DNA of 64,000 nt from Vibrio sp. VB16 (GCF_015594925.2 NZ_CP087590.1:1736001-1800000), one strand, 5' to 3'; shown: positions 1 to 10,146, counted from the stretch's first letter. Numbers and translations are program-made. The notes: a model not told the origin generated them from the sequence alone.

Positions 1-1
1 G

Positions 2-3000
2 GAGATGGTGACGGACAACGCCACCTTGACCGCCAGCGCGATGATCACTGATACCGCCGGTAATGAATCGGCCACGGGCAGCGACAACACGATTGTTGAC
101 CTGACAATACCGGGTGGCCCAGACGGCGACGGCGATACCTTGGGCGACAACGCACCATTGGTTGTTATTCAAGACGGCGAGCAAGATTTAGACGAGCAGG
201 GTTACATTAACGCGCAAGACGCAGCGGTGGACGGTGGCGTGAAAGTGCACGTGACATTGCCAGACGGTGTGGAAGCGGGCGACATTGTGAATTTAACCAT
301 CAGCAGCAGTGCAGACGGTGTGGCTGATGTGACCGTACCGTACACGGTGTTGGCGGAAAACATAGCCGACAACGCGGCACCCGTGTCATTTGATATCCCA
401 GCGGAGATGGTGACGGACAACGCCACCTTGACCGCCAGCGCGATGATCACTGATACCGCCGGTAATGAATCGGCCACGGGCAGCGACAACACGATTGTTG
501 ACCTGACAATACCGGGTGGCCCAGACGGCGACGGCGATACCTTAGGTGACAATGCACCGTTGGTTGTTATTCAAGACGGCGAGCAAGATTTAGACGAGCA
601 GGGTTACATTAACGCGCAAGACGCAGCGGTGGACGGTGGCGTGAAAGTGCACGTGACATTGCCAGACGGTGTGGAAGCGGGCGACATTGTGAATTTAACC
701 ATCAGCAGCAGTGCAGACGGTGTGGCTGATGTGACCGTACCGTACACGGTGTTGGCGGAAAACATAGCCGACAACGCGGCACCCGTGTCATTTGATATCC
801 CAGCGGAGATGGTGACGGACAACGCCACCTTGACCGCCAGCGCGATGATCACTGATACCGCCGGCAATGAATCGGCCACGGGCAGCGACAACACGATTGT
901 TGACCTGACAATACCGGGTGGCCCAGACGGCGACGGCGATACCTTAGGTGACAATGCACCGTTGGTTGTTATTCAAGACGGCGAGCAAGATTTAGACGAG
1001 CAGGGTTACATTAACGCGCAAGACGCAGCGGTGGACGGTGGCGTGAAAGTGCACGTGACATTGCCAGACGGTGTGGAAGCGGGCGACATTGTGAATTTGA
1101 CCATCAGCAGCAGTGCAGACGGTGTGGCTGATGTGACCGTACCGTACACGGTGTTGGCGGAAAACATAGCCGACAACGCGGCACCCGTGTCATTTGATAT
1201 CCCAGCGGAGATGGTGACGGACAACGCCACCTTGACCGCCAGCGCGATGATCACTGATACCGCCGGCAATGAATCGGCCACGGGCAGCGACAACACGATT
1301 GTTGACCTGACAATACCGGGTGGCCCAGACGGCGACGGCGATACCTTGGGCGACAACGCACCATTGGTTGTTATTCAAGACGGCGAGCAAGATTTAGACG
1401 AGCAGGGTTACATTAACGCGCAAGACGCAGCGGTGGACGGTGGCGTGAAAGTGCACGTGACATTGCCAGACGGTGTGGAAGCGGGCGACATTGTGAATTT
1501 AACCATCAGCAGCAGTGCAGACGGTGTGGCTGATGTGACCGTACCGTACACGGTGTTGGCGGAAAACATAGCCGACAACGCGGCACCCGTGTCATTTGAT
1601 ATCCCAGCGGAGATGGTGACGGACAACGCCACCTTGACCGCCAGCGCGATGATCACTGATACCGCCGGCAATGAATCGGCCACGGGCAGCGACAACACGA
1701 TTGTTGACCTGACAATACCGGGAGGTCCAGACGGCGACGGCGATACCTTGGGCGACAACGCACCGTTGGTTGTTATTCAAGACGGCGAGCAAGATTTAGA
1801 CGAGCAGGGTTACATTAACGCACAAGACGCAGCGGTGGACGGTGGCGTGAAAGTGCACGTGACATTGCCAGACGGTGTGGAAGCGGGCGACATTGTGAAT
1901 TTGACCATCAGCAGCAGTGCAGACGGTGTGGCTGATGTGACCGTACCGTACACGGTGTTGGCGGAAAACATAGCCGACAACGCGGCACCCGTGTCATTTG
2001 ATATCCCAGCGGAGATGGTGACGGACAACGCCACCTTGACCGCCAGCGCGATGATCACTGATACCGCCGGCAATGAATCGGCCACGGGCAGCGACAACAC
2101 GATTGTTGACCTGACAATACCGGGTGGCCCAGACGGCGACGGCGATACCTTGGGCGACAACGCACCATTGGTTGTTATTCAAGACGGCGAGCAAGATTTA
2201 GACGAGCAGGGTTACATTAACGCACAAGACGCAGCGGTGGACGGTGGCGTGAAAGTGCACGTGACATTGCCAGACGGTGTGGAAGCGGGCGACATTGTGA
2301 ATTTAACCATCAGCAGCAGTGCAGACGGTGTGGCTGATGTGACCGTACCGTACACGGTGTTGGCGGAAAACATAGCCGACAACGCGGCACCCGTGTCATT
2401 TGATATCCCAGCGGAGATGGTGACGGACAACGCCACCTTGACCGCCAGCGCGATGATCACTGATACCGCCGGCAATGAATCGGCCACGGGCAGCGACAAC
2501 ACGATTGTTGACCTGACAATACCGGGTGGCCCAGACGGCGACGGCGATACCTTAGGCGACAACGCACCATTGGTTGTTATTCAAGACGGCGAGCAAGATT
2601 TAGACGAGCAAGGTTACATCAATGCGGAAGACGCAAAGGGCGAGATTTCAGTAAATATCACGCTACCAGATGGCGTGAACTCAGATACCGACAGCCTAGT
2701 GGTGAACATCAATGGAACGGATCAAACCATTAAGTTGAGCGACGTGACCATCACCGCGGGTGGTGTGGTTAACGTGGTGATTCCGGCGGTTCTAATTGTT
2801 GATGGCGAGACCATTACAGTTGATGCGTACGCCATAGACCCGGCAGGTAACCGCTCTGAAACGGGCAGCGACAACACGATTGTTGATCTGACAATACCGG
2901 GTGGCCCAGACGGCGACGGCGATACCTTAGGTGACAATGCACCGTTGGTTGTTATTCAAGACGGCGAGCAAGATTTAGACGAGCAAGGTTACATCAACGC

Positions 3001-6000
3001 GGAAGACGCAAAGGGCGAGATTTCAGTAAATATCACGCTACCAGATGGCGTGAAGTCAGATACCGACAGCCTAGTGGTGAACATCAATGGAACGGATCAA
3101 ACCATTAAGTTGAGCGACGTGACCATCACCGCGGGTGGTGTGATTAACGTGGTGATTCCGGCGGTTCTAATTGTTGATGGTGAGACCATTACAGTTGATG
3201 CGTACGCCATAGACCCGGCAGGTAACCGCTCTGAAACGGGGACAGACAACACGATTGTTGACCTGACAATACCGGGTGGCCCAGACGGCGACGGCGATAC
3301 CTTAGGTGACAATGCACCATTGGTTGTTATTCAAGACGGCGAGCAAGATTTAGACGAGCAAGGTTACATTAACGCGCAAGACGCAAAGGGCGAGATTTCA
3401 GTAAATATCACGCTACCAGATGGCGTGAACTCAGATACCGACAGCCTGGTGGTGAACATCAATGGAACGGATCAAACCATTAAGTTGAGCGACGTGACCA
3501 TCACCGCAGGTGGTGTGGTTAACGTGGTGATTCCGGCGGTTCTAATTGTTGATGGCGAGACCATTACAGTTGATGCGTACGCCATAGACCCGGCAGGTAA
3601 CCGCTCTGAAACAGGCAGCGACAACACGATTGTTGACCTGACAATACCGGGTGGCCCAGACGGCGACGGCGATACCTTGGGCGACAACGCACCATTGGTT
3701 GTGATCCAGGACGGCGAGCAAGATTTAGACGAGCAAGGTTACATTAACGCGCAAGACGCAAAGGGCGAGATTTCAGTAAATATCACGCTACCAGATGGCG
3801 TGAAGTCAGATACCGACAGCCTAGTGGTGAACATCAATGGAACGGATCAAACCATTAAGTTGAGCGACGTGACCATCACCGCGGGTGGTGTGGTTAACGT
3901 GGTGATTCCGGCGGTTCTAATTGTTGATGGCGAGACCATTACAGTTGATGCGTACGCCATAGACCCGGCAGGTAACCGCTCTGAAACGGGGACAGACAAC
4001 ACGATTGTTGACCTGACAATACCGGGTGGTCCAGACGGCGACGGCGATACCTTGGGCGACAACGCACCGTTGGTTGTGATCCAGGACGGCGAGCAAGATT
4101 TAGACGAGCAAGGTTACATCAACGCGGAAGACGCAAAGGGCGAGATTTCAGTAAATATCACGCTACCAGATGGCGTGAACTCAGATACCGACAGCCTAGT
4201 GGTGAACATCAATGGAACGGATCAAACCATTAAGTTGAGCGACGTGACCATCACCGCGGGTGGTGTGGTTAACGTGGTGATTCCGGCGGTTCTAATTGTT
4301 GATGGCGAGACCATTACAGTTGATGCGTACGCCATAGACCCGGCAGGTAACCGCTCTGAAACGGGCAGCGACAACAGCATTGTCGACTTATTTGTACCGC
4401 CAGTTAATGTTGGGCCAATCGCCACAGACGATTTTAACAACACCATCTTCACGGAAACCTTCGAAGATGGCCACAATATTACCGGTAATACATGGGGAGT
4501 TATCGACAACTATAATGGTTGGGATACGTCAGTTAATGGCGTGGAAATACAGTCTGGTAGCGTTGGCGGATCAACTGCCTCAGAAGGCGAAGCCCATGCA
4601 GAGCTTGACGCTCATAACATCGTTACAATGTCTAGAAGTCTAGACACGCCGGACTCTGAATATCAGCTTGTTTTCGATTACAAACCTCGTCCAGGACACG
4701 AAGCTGATAGTGATATGGAGGTAACTTTTGCAGGACAAACGGTACAAATTCACTCTGATGCTCAGGGTAATCTAAGTTTTATTTCTGACGATGGTGCAGA
4801 GGTGTCGTTGTCGGCGACGTTAAGTAACGGTTGGTCGACAGTTAGTATCACGTTCAATACACCAGCTGACAGTAGTCAACTGAGCTTTACTGGACTCGGT
4901 GTGTCAAATAGTCTGGGTGCGTACATTGATAATATCCGCGTTAGTGAAGGGTTCGATACGAATGAAAATAATGCGATTGACTTTACAGCGTCTCAATTAT
5001 TATTAAATGATAGTGATATCGATGGTGATACGTTGTCTATTATCAATGTATCAGAAGTAGAAAATGGCACAGTGACGCTAGTTAAAGATAGCGTTACTGG
5101 TGATGTAACATCCATTAGCTTCACACCATCAGATAACTATTCAGGTCCGGCTAGTTTCCAATATGAAGTGAGCGATGGAAATGGCGGCACAGATACGGCG
5201 ACGGTATATATTAATGTCGCGCCAGTCAACGATGCGCCAATTGCAAACGACGATGGGCCAATCGCGGTCACAGAAGACACGTTAGCGATAGGCAATGTAT
5301 TAACAAATGACACCGATGTGGACAATGCACATAGCGATTTGAAGGTGACTGAATTCAGTTTTGACGGCAAGGCCGGTACGGTTGGTCAAGCGCTGAGTAT
5401 TGCAGGTGTTGGCGAATTAACGATAAATGACGATGGGTCATTTGAATTTATGCCAGAGCTAAATTATACCGGACCCGTGCCGAGCGCGCAGTACACCGTG
5501 AGTGACGGTTTGGTCGCAGCTCAAACTCAAGGAACATTGAGTTTTGCAGATATTTCGCCCGTCAATGACGCCCCAACAGCACAAGACTTTACTGTGGTAG
5601 CAGATGCAGGCAAAGAAGTTGCATTTAGCTTCGATGGCGGCCAAAACGGCACACAAAATAACGTTACAGATGAAGAAGATGATAGTACCGGTGGCGATAC
5701 TCAAGTCATTATCGACTCCGTTCCACAACACGGCACATTATTTTTGGCAAACAGCGATGTGCCTATTGCCAAAGATCAACAGATAGATGACATCAGCCAG
5801 GTCAGATATGTGGCGAACTCTTCAGGTGACATTCTGGATTCATTGAGTTTTACAGCTTCAGCAGGGTTATTGTCTCATTTAAGTGATAACAACGGTTCGA
5901 TGGGTGGTTACGTAGATGGTGCTGACTCAGTTACAGAAGCTAAAGTACGAATTACAAGCGGTCGACTTGATGAACAGTCTACATCGCTAACCTATGATAG

Positions 6001-8359
6001 TGGCAATAATGAATCTGGATTTGGTGTTGATAGCGGTGCAGAAGGTGGAAGTAACGAACTTGATGTTCAGGAACCTGAATATATTAAAGTGGATTACAGC
6101 GAAAGCGGAGCACAAGTAAATAGCGTCGCTATAGAGTTTGGGAGTTTATGGGGTCACTACAATGAAAGCGATATCAACAATCCAGACAGCAATGATCCTA
6201 ATGCGCAAATTAATGTAATCGTTACTATGGTCGATGGTGATGGAAATATTGTAACGAGAGTAGAAGATTACAATGACGCCACGAATCCAGACGTGTACAC
6301 CGGTTCAGGCAACTTTGAAGCGATTATTACAGCGGACAACGGCTATAGCATCCAAAGCCTACAGATATATACGACGAGCAGCACACAGAGCTCAATCAAT
6401 TCTAATATGCTCGTTAATAGCGTCGAGGTGCTGGATGCTCAGGCAAATGAGACTATTGAATATCACGCGATTGATGCGCAAGGACTTGCTGGCAACACTG
6501 CTGAAGTAACCTTCGTGGTTAATACGGATCCTACGCTTTATATTGGCGATAACGGGACCAATAATATTGACGGTTCAATTAGCAATGATGTCATAATTGG
6601 CGATCTAGGTGGCGTCGAAACTCGTGTTGTGCTTGAGGCAGACGATTACAATATAGCTCTGTTAGTGGATGTATCTGGCAGCATGGGCGATTATTTTGAA
6701 GGTAGTTCTGGGCCAACTAAGTTGGAAGCAGTACAAGATAAACTAGCCGATTTAATTGAATCAATTAAAGATCATCCAGGTACAATTAATGTCACGTTAA
6801 TTCCATTTGGTGGTGATGTTGGTGCGATAGAATCAGTAGCTGGCTTATCAGAAAGCAATTTCGCCGCATTTAACACCGCTATTGATGCGCTTACCTCAGA
6901 TGGCGGCACCAATTACGTATCGGCCTTCGTGGCTGCCACTAACTACTTCACGGGGTTAGATACTCCTGATGCAAAAAACTTGACCTTCTTTTTGAGTGAT
7001 GGTGAACCAACAATGGTAACACCGGCTGACAACTCTGGCGGAACAACAGAGCCAAGAGATATATCTGAAGCTATAACGGCATTTAGTGCGTTAAGTGCGA
7101 TTAGTGATGTTAAGGCAATTGGTGTTGGCGATGATATTTCCGTCGAAACGCTTCGTCATTTTGATAACACGGGTACTGAGGATGTCACGTTAGGTTTGGG
7201 AGATCTTTCGTTTTATGGCGATGCTATTATGAACGATGGAGTCCTTAAGTTAGCTGGAAATAATAAATCGACTACTTCTGAAGAAATAGTCGTTTCAGGT
7301 GGTGCTGATATTTCGTTTGAATTGTCCCATATTACAGGGAATGGCAGTAGCACTTGGTCGCTGATAGATACGTCGACTAATGAGGTTGTAAAAAGTCAGA
7401 CTGTTGTGACGCAAAATGGTGTAGAGAAAGACAACATAACTGTAAGCATTCCCAATCTGTCAGCGGGTACTTATAAATTGGAACTTGTAAATAATCGTGG
7501 TGGTCAGATTAACCTGATGAACCTTGCTGTTGTACTGGCAGGTCTCGGTCAAGTTAATATTGTTACAGGCAATGACGGATTAGAGCTTGCTTTGAATACG
7601 GGTGTAACAGAGTTAACCGAGATTGCAGTTAGTTCAGATACGCTTTACGGCCATGAAGGGAACGACATTATCTTTGGTGATGTGCTAAATACAGACAACT
7701 TGGATTGGTTAGGAATAACAGGTGTTGAAAAACCTGCAGACGGTTCGGGTATTGAGGCGTTAGAAACGTATCTTGAGGCCCCAAACGGAACAGCACCTAC
7801 AGAATCTGAAGTTTACGACTTTATTAAAGCGAATGAAGAGTTGTTGTATGTTGATTCTGATCCACGTGGTGATAGCGATACTATTTACGGTGGAGAAGGT
7901 GACGATACTTTGTATGGTCAAGGTGGCGCGGACAAACTATATGGTGAAGAAGGGAATGATACCCTATATGGAGGGGAGGGTGATGACTTCTTAGATGGCG
8001 GACTAGGTAACGATATTCTCACCGGAGGTGATGGTGCAGATACTTTCATTTGGTCTACGGACACTATCGATTCAGGTACTGACATTATTACTGACTTCCA
8101 CCTGAATTCAGATAAAATTGACTTAACTGACCTGCTAGAATCCAACACCCAAGCAGATAGTATCGATGATATTCTTTCGAGTGTTACTGTTGATGGTGAT
8201 AATGTTAAAATTCAGTTCAATGAACAGGCGAGTAGTCAAACAATTGTTCTAGAGCATGGTGTGTCTGCCTTAGAATTGGATAGTTCTATTTATACTGATG
8301 GTTCGACCATTGATTTAACCTCGGAATTATTGGCTAAAGTATTCACCTACGACGGCTAG
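2..8359 (+). CDS. Giant repetitive RTX adhesin, type I-secreted (5' end outside window)
   Basis: The reading frame is open from the window edge, so the N-terminus and the true start lie upstream. In order it shows the end of one 134-aa unit, six complete 134-aa units, five 125-aa units (to about residue 1466), a lectin-like beta-sandwich (about 1466-1650), two cadherin-like segments with NDSDIDGD and NDTDVDNA calcium-type motifs, a further binding-like domain (about 1970-2170), a VWA domain with a complete-looking MIDAS (DVSGSMG near 2218, a Thr in SDGGTNY, FLSDGEPT), glycine/aspartate-rich RTX nonapeptides (near 2550 and 2625-2685) and a hydrophobic C-terminal tail. This is the architecture of LapA/FrhA/ice-adhesin-type surface proteins exported by a type I system. 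Role in attachment or biofilm is family knowledge; the ligand is unknown. No secretion genes lie downstream. Confidence 0.93.
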   Translation, partial: EMVTDNATLTASAMITDTAGNESATGSDNTIVDLTIPGGPDGDGDTLGDNAPLVVIQDGEQDLDEQGYINAQDAAVDGGVKVHVTLPDGVEAGDIVNLTISSSADGVADVTVPYTVLAENIADNAAPVSFDIPAEMVTDNATLTASAMITDTAGNESATGSDNTIVDLTIPGGPDGDGDTLGDNAPLVVIQDGEQDLDEQGYINAQDAAVDGGVKVHVTLPDGVEAGDIVNLTISSSADGVADVTVPYTVLAENIADNAAPVSFDIPAEMVTDNATLTASAMITDTAGNESATGSDNTIVDLTIPGGPDGDGDTLGDNAPLVVIQDGEQDLDEQGYINAQDAAVDGGVKVHVTLPDGVEAGDIVNLTISSSADGVADVTVPYTVLAENIADNAAPVSFDIPAEMVTDNATLTASAMITDTAGNESATGSDNTIVDLTIPGGPDGDGDTLGDNAPLVVIQDGEQDLDEQGYINAQDAAVDGGVKVHVTLPDGVEAGDIVNLTISSSADGVADVTVPYTVLAENIADNAAPVSFDIPAEMVTDNATLTASAMITDTAGNESATGSDNTIVDLTIPGGPDGDGDTLGDNAPLVVIQDGEQDLDEQGYINAQDAAVDGGVKVHVTLPDGVEAGDIVNLTISSSADGVADVTVPYTVLAENIADNAAPVSFDIPAEMVTDNATLTASAMITDTAGNESATGSDNTIVDLTIPGGPDGDGDTLGDNAPLVVIQDGEQDLDEQGYINAQDAAVDGGVKVHVTLPDGVEAGDIVNLTISSSADGVADVTVPYTVLAENIADNAAPVSFDIPAEMVTDNATLTASAMITDTAGNESATGSDNTIVDLTIPGGPDGDGDTLGDNAPLVVIQDGEQDLDEQGYINAEDAKGEISVNITLPDGVNSDTDSLVVNINGTDQTIKLSDVTITAGGVVNVVIPAVLIVDGETITVDAYAIDPAGNRSETGSDNTIVDLTIPGGPDGDGDTLGDNAPLVVIQDGEQDLDEQGYINAEDAKGEISVNITLPDGVKSDTDSLVVNINGTDQTIKLSDVTITAGGVINVVIPAVLIVDGETITVDAYAIDPAGNRSETGTDNTIVDLTIPGGPDGDGDTLGDNAPLVVIQDGEQDLDEQGYINAQDAKGEISVNITLPDGVNSDTDSLVVNINGTDQTIKLSDVTITAGGVVNVVIPAVLIVDGETITVDAYAIDPAGNRSETGSDNTIVDLTIPGGPDGDGDTLGDNAPLVVIQDGEQDLDEQGYINAQDAKGEISVNITLPDGVKSDTDSLVVNINGTDQTIKLSDVTITAGGVVNVVIPAVLIVDGETITVDAYAIDPAGNRSETGTDNTIVDLTIPGGPDGDGDTLGDNAPLVVIQDGEQDLDEQGYINAEDAKGEISVNITLPDGVNSDTDSLVVNINGTDQTIKLSDVTITAGGVVNVVIPAVLIVDGETITVDAYAIDPAGNRSETGSDNSIVDLFVPPVNVGPIATDDFNNTIFTETFEDGHNITGNTWGVIDNYNGWDTSVNGVEIQSGSVGGSTASEGEAHAELDAHNIVTMSRSLDTPDSEYQLVFDYKPRPGHEADSDMEVTFAGQTVQIHSDAQGNLSFISDDGAEVSLSATLSNGWSTVSITFNTPADSSQLSFTGLGVSNSLGAYIDNIRVSEGFDTNENNAIDFTASQLLLNDSDIDGDTLSIINVSEVENGTVTLVKDSVTGDVTSISFTPSDNYSGPASFQYEVSDGNGGTDTATVYINVAPVNDAPIANDDGPIAVTEDTLAIGNVLTNDTDVDNAHSDLKVTEFSFDGKAGTVGQALSIAGVGELTINDDGSFEFMPELNYTGPVPSAQYTVSDGLVAAQTQGTLSFADISPVNDAPTAQDFTVVADAGKEVAFSFDGGQNGTQNNVTDEEDDSTGGDTQVIIDSVPQHGTLFLANSDVPIAKDQQIDDISQVRYVANSSGDILDSLSFTASAGLLSHLSDNNGSMGGYVDGADSVTEAKVRITSGRLDEQSTSLTYDSGNNESGFGVDSGAEGGSNELDVQEPEYIKVDYSESGAQVNSVAIEFGSLWGHYNESDINNPDSNDPNAQINVIVTMVDGDGNIVTRVEDYNDATNPDVYTGSGNFEAIITADNGYSIQSLQIYTTSSTQSSINSNMLVNSVEVLDAQANETIEYHAIDAQGLAGNTAEVTFVVNTDPTLYIGDNGTNNIDGSISNDVIIGDLGGVETRVVLEADDYNIALLVDVSGSMGDYFEGSSGPTKLEAVQDKLADLIESIKDHPGTINVTLIPFGGDVGAIESVAGLSESNFAAFNTAIDALTSDGGTNYVSAFVAATNYFTGLDTPDAKNLTFFLSDGEPTMVTPADNSGGTTEPRDISEAITAFSALSAISDVKAIGVGDDISVETLRHFDNTGTEDVTLGLGDLSFYGDAIMNDGVLKLAGNNKSTTSEEIVVSGGADISFELSHITGNGSSTWSLIDTSTNEVVKSQTVVTQNGVEKDNITVSIPNLSAGTYKLELVNNRGGQINLMNLAVVLAGLGQVNIVTGNDGLELALNTGVTELTEIAVSSDTLYGHEGNDIIFGDVLNTDNLDWLGITGVEKPADGSGIEALETYLEAPNGTAPTESEVYDFIKANEELLYVDSDPRGDSDTIYGGEGDDTLYGQGGADKLYGEEGNDTLYGGEGDDFLDGGLGNDILTGGDGADTFIWSTDTIDSGTDIITDFHLNSDKIDLTDLLESNTQADSIDDILSSVTVDGDNVKIQFNEQASSQTIVLEHGVSALELDSSIYTDGSTIDLTSELLAKVFTYDG
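113..2524 (+). repeat. Six tandem 402-bp units (type A, 134 aa each) in the adhesin
   Basis: Units start at 113, 515, 917, 1319, 1721 and 2123; a partial unit precedes them (2-112). Each begins GGPDGDGDTLGDN and ends VDLTIP. All six translate identically, while the DNA differs at scattered synonymous sites, for example TTGGGCGACAAC versus TTAGGTGACAAT. The array continues upstream outside the window, so the copy number is unknown. The period is a whole number of codons, so gain or loss of units keeps the frame. Confidence 0.97.
2525..4399 (+). repeat. Five tandem 375-bp units (type B, 125 aa each) in the adhesin
   Basis: Units start at 2525, 2900, 3275, 3650 and 4025. They share the first ~40 residues and the last ~10 with type A but carry a different core (KGEISVNITLPDGV to DPAGNRSETG). 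Units 1, 3 and 5 read GVNSD and ETGSDN; units 2 and 4 read GVKSD and ETGTDN, so the repeat has a 750-bp dimeric period. The last unit diverges at its end (SDNSIVDLFVP) where the C-terminal domains begin. Confidence 0.96.
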
Positions 8360-8386
8360 ATGTTAGTATCATGCCAAGATAAAATA

Positions 8387-8415
8387 AAGAAGGGCTCCTA
8401 GGAGCCCTTCTTTTG
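8387..8415 (+). terminator. Terminator of the adhesin gene
   Basis: A perfect 26-base palindrome centred on CTAG (8387-8412), with GGGCTC/GAGCCC arms and a T-run on either strand, lies 28 bases after the adhesin stop. It can serve the adhesin, and the convergent rlmI on the other strand. Confidence 0.85.
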
Positions 8416-8516
8416 TATAGGTAATTCAAATCAGGACGTCTTGACGGTCTGAAGAATCGAATTTGTTTTGATTATACAACTAATGTAAATGGTATGATTT
8501 TTGGTTATTGTCTAAC

Positions 8517-9710
8517 CTACAACACCTTACAAGCAAATCCTTTCAAGTAAAAACCTTCCGGATAGGCACTATCAATAACGTGATCGGCGGCTTGTTCAAA
8601 GCGTTCAATAAACTTAACGCTACGACCAGAGTCTACGGCCGCATCTGCGATGACTTTCTGGAAAAGATCGGCGCTCATTAATCCTGAACAAGAATAAGTG
8701 AGTAAGGTTCCGCCAGGGTTTAAGATCTGCATCGCTAGCATGTTGATGTCTTTGTAACCTTTCGCACCCGAGGTTATATTTTGACGGCTGCTTATGAACT
8801 TAGGTGGATCCATAATAACGACATCAAATTTGGTGCCTTGATCCCGGTATTCTCTAAGGAGCTTGAATACATCCGCGTTAAGAAAGACAGCCCGTTTTTT
8901 TGATATATCGAATTGGTTCAATTCTGCGTTTAACTTGGCGTTATCAAGTGCGGGTTGAGAGACGTCAGCATTAATAACACGCTTAGCGCCTGCTTTTAAT
9001 GCATAAAGACCAAAGCCACCCGTGTAAGAGAAGCAATTTAGTACGTCTTTGTCATTCATATATTTCATTGAACGCTGACGACTGTCACGCTGGTCTAAGT
9101 AAAAACCCGTTTTATGGCCGTTGACGATATCAACGTTTATCTTTATACCGTTTTCTTCGATGACAACCGACTCAGGAGGCGTCTCACCATGAAGTACGCC
9201 CATTGTTTCACTCAGGCCTTCCTTTTTACGTACCGCAACGTCAGAGCGCTCATAAACGCTGCAGTTTGGAAAACACTCAACTAGGGCTGCAACAAGAAGT
9301 TTCTTATTGTATTCTGCGCCCGCACTCAAAAGCTGACAGACAAGAAAATCTTGATATCTGTCTATTGTGATGCCGGGTAAACCATCGGATTCAGCCGCAA
9401 TAAGACGGTAACCTGTCAGGCCATCTCGCTCGATGGTTTCTTCTCTCAATAGCTGCGCTTGTCGAATTCGTTTAACGAAAAATGCCGTATCTATCTCTTC
9501 CTTTTGAAAGCTCCAGACGCGCGCGCGGATCTGCGATATTGGAGAATAGGCCGCTTTTGCCAACCATTCGCCATTGTGTGCCAACACGTTTACAGTCTCA
9601 CCAAGCTCAGGCTCTCCTTCGACTTTATGCACACCACGGGAAAAAATCCAAGGATGTTTACGTCTTAAAGATTTGTCTCGACCTTTTTCAAGATAGATTG
9701 CAGCTGTCAT
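8517..9710 (-). CDS. rlmI: 23S rRNA (cytosine-1962-C5) methyltransferase
   Basis: The 397-aa protein matches the E. coli RlmI length (396). It starts MTAAIYLEKGRDKSLRRKHP, the N-terminal PUA RNA-binding domain. A Rossmann methyltransferase fold follows, with the SAM-binding stretch NCFSYTGGFGLYALKAGA near residue 225, the catalytic-loop motif VIMDPPKF near 300 and a conserved Cys in LTYSCSGLM. RlmI transfers a methyl group from SAM to C5 of C1962 in 23S rRNA. The ATG has a good ribosome site (CAGGTAA, about 5 bases away). It is a single gene, convergent with the adhesin and divergent from acyP. Confidence 0.93.
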   Translation of the reverse strand: MTAAIYLEKGRDKSLRRKHPWIFSRGVHKVEGEPELGETVNVLAHNGEWLAKAAYSPISQIRARVWSFQKEEIDTAFFVKRIRQAQLLREETIERDGLTGYRLIAAESDGLPGITIDRYQDFLVCQLLSAGAEYNKKLLVAALVECFPNCSVYERSDVAVRKKEGLSETMGVLHGETPPESVVIEENGIKINVDIVNGHKTGFYLDQRDSRQRSMKYMNDKDVLNCFSYTGGFGLYALKAGAKRVINADVSQPALDNAKLNAELNQFDISKKRAVFLNADVFKLLREYRDQGTKFDVVIMDPPKFISSRQNITSGAKGYKDINMLAMQILNPGGTLLTYSCSGLMSADLFQKVIADAAVDSGRSVKFIERFEQAADHVIDSAYPEGFYLKGFACKVL

Positions 9711-9848
9711 GGTGTTACCTGAATAGTAATAAGGAGCGGTATTGTGGTGAATTGTAATTAGAAAATCAACAAAGAAACATAGGAATATAATTACAGGTTA
9801 TTATTAGGACGCTAGAATAGGGTATTCGTTATCCAAGGAGAGTGTACG

Positions 9849-10124
9849 ATGGCTAAGGTTTGTATGAAATTTATTGTATCCGGTGTTGTACAAGGTGTGG
9901 GTTTTCGGTACCACACTTGTCATGAAGGCAACAAAAGAGGATTAACTGGCTATGCTAAAAATTTGGATAACGGCGATGTGGAAGTCATTGCTTGTGGAGA
10001 TGAAAGTTCGATAGAATCGTTGCACGACTGGCTGAAAAAAGGGCCGAGAATGTCGATTGTTAATCAGCTTTTGTCACAACAACTCGAGTTTAAGTCGTAC
10101 AAAGGTTTTAACATACTCTATTGA
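9849..10124 (+). CDS. acyP: Acylphosphatase
   Basis: A 91-aa one-domain protein of the usual acylphosphatase length. It has the phosphate-binding loop and catalytic Arg in GVVQGVGFRYHT (residues 12-23) and the catalytic Asn in GYAKNLDNGDVEV. The enzyme hydrolyses carboxyl-phosphate bonds in small acyl phosphates in the cytoplasm; its physiological role is unclear in most bacteria. A strong ribosome site (AAGGAGAG) precedes the ATG. It is divergent from rlmI and ends 22 bases from the end of tusE. Confidence 0.92.
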   Translation: MAKVCMKFIVSGVVQGVGFRYHTCHEGNKRGLTGYAKNLDNGDVEVIACGDESSIESLHDWLKKGPRMSIVNQLLSQQLEFKSYKGFNILY

Positions 10125-10146
10125 TACCCGTTAAAGTAGTCTAGAT

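Noticed and set aside
113..4399. Regular repeats as a possible CRISPR array or satellite
   Set aside because: Units of 375-402 bases in one continuous coding frame, with no spacers, are protein repeats.
202..4509. Regularly spaced open frames of 66-116 codons on the minus strand and in other frames across the adhesin repeats
   Set aside because: They recur with the 402- and 375-base periods because the DNA repeats; they have no ribosome sites and are mirror images of the adhesin coding frame.
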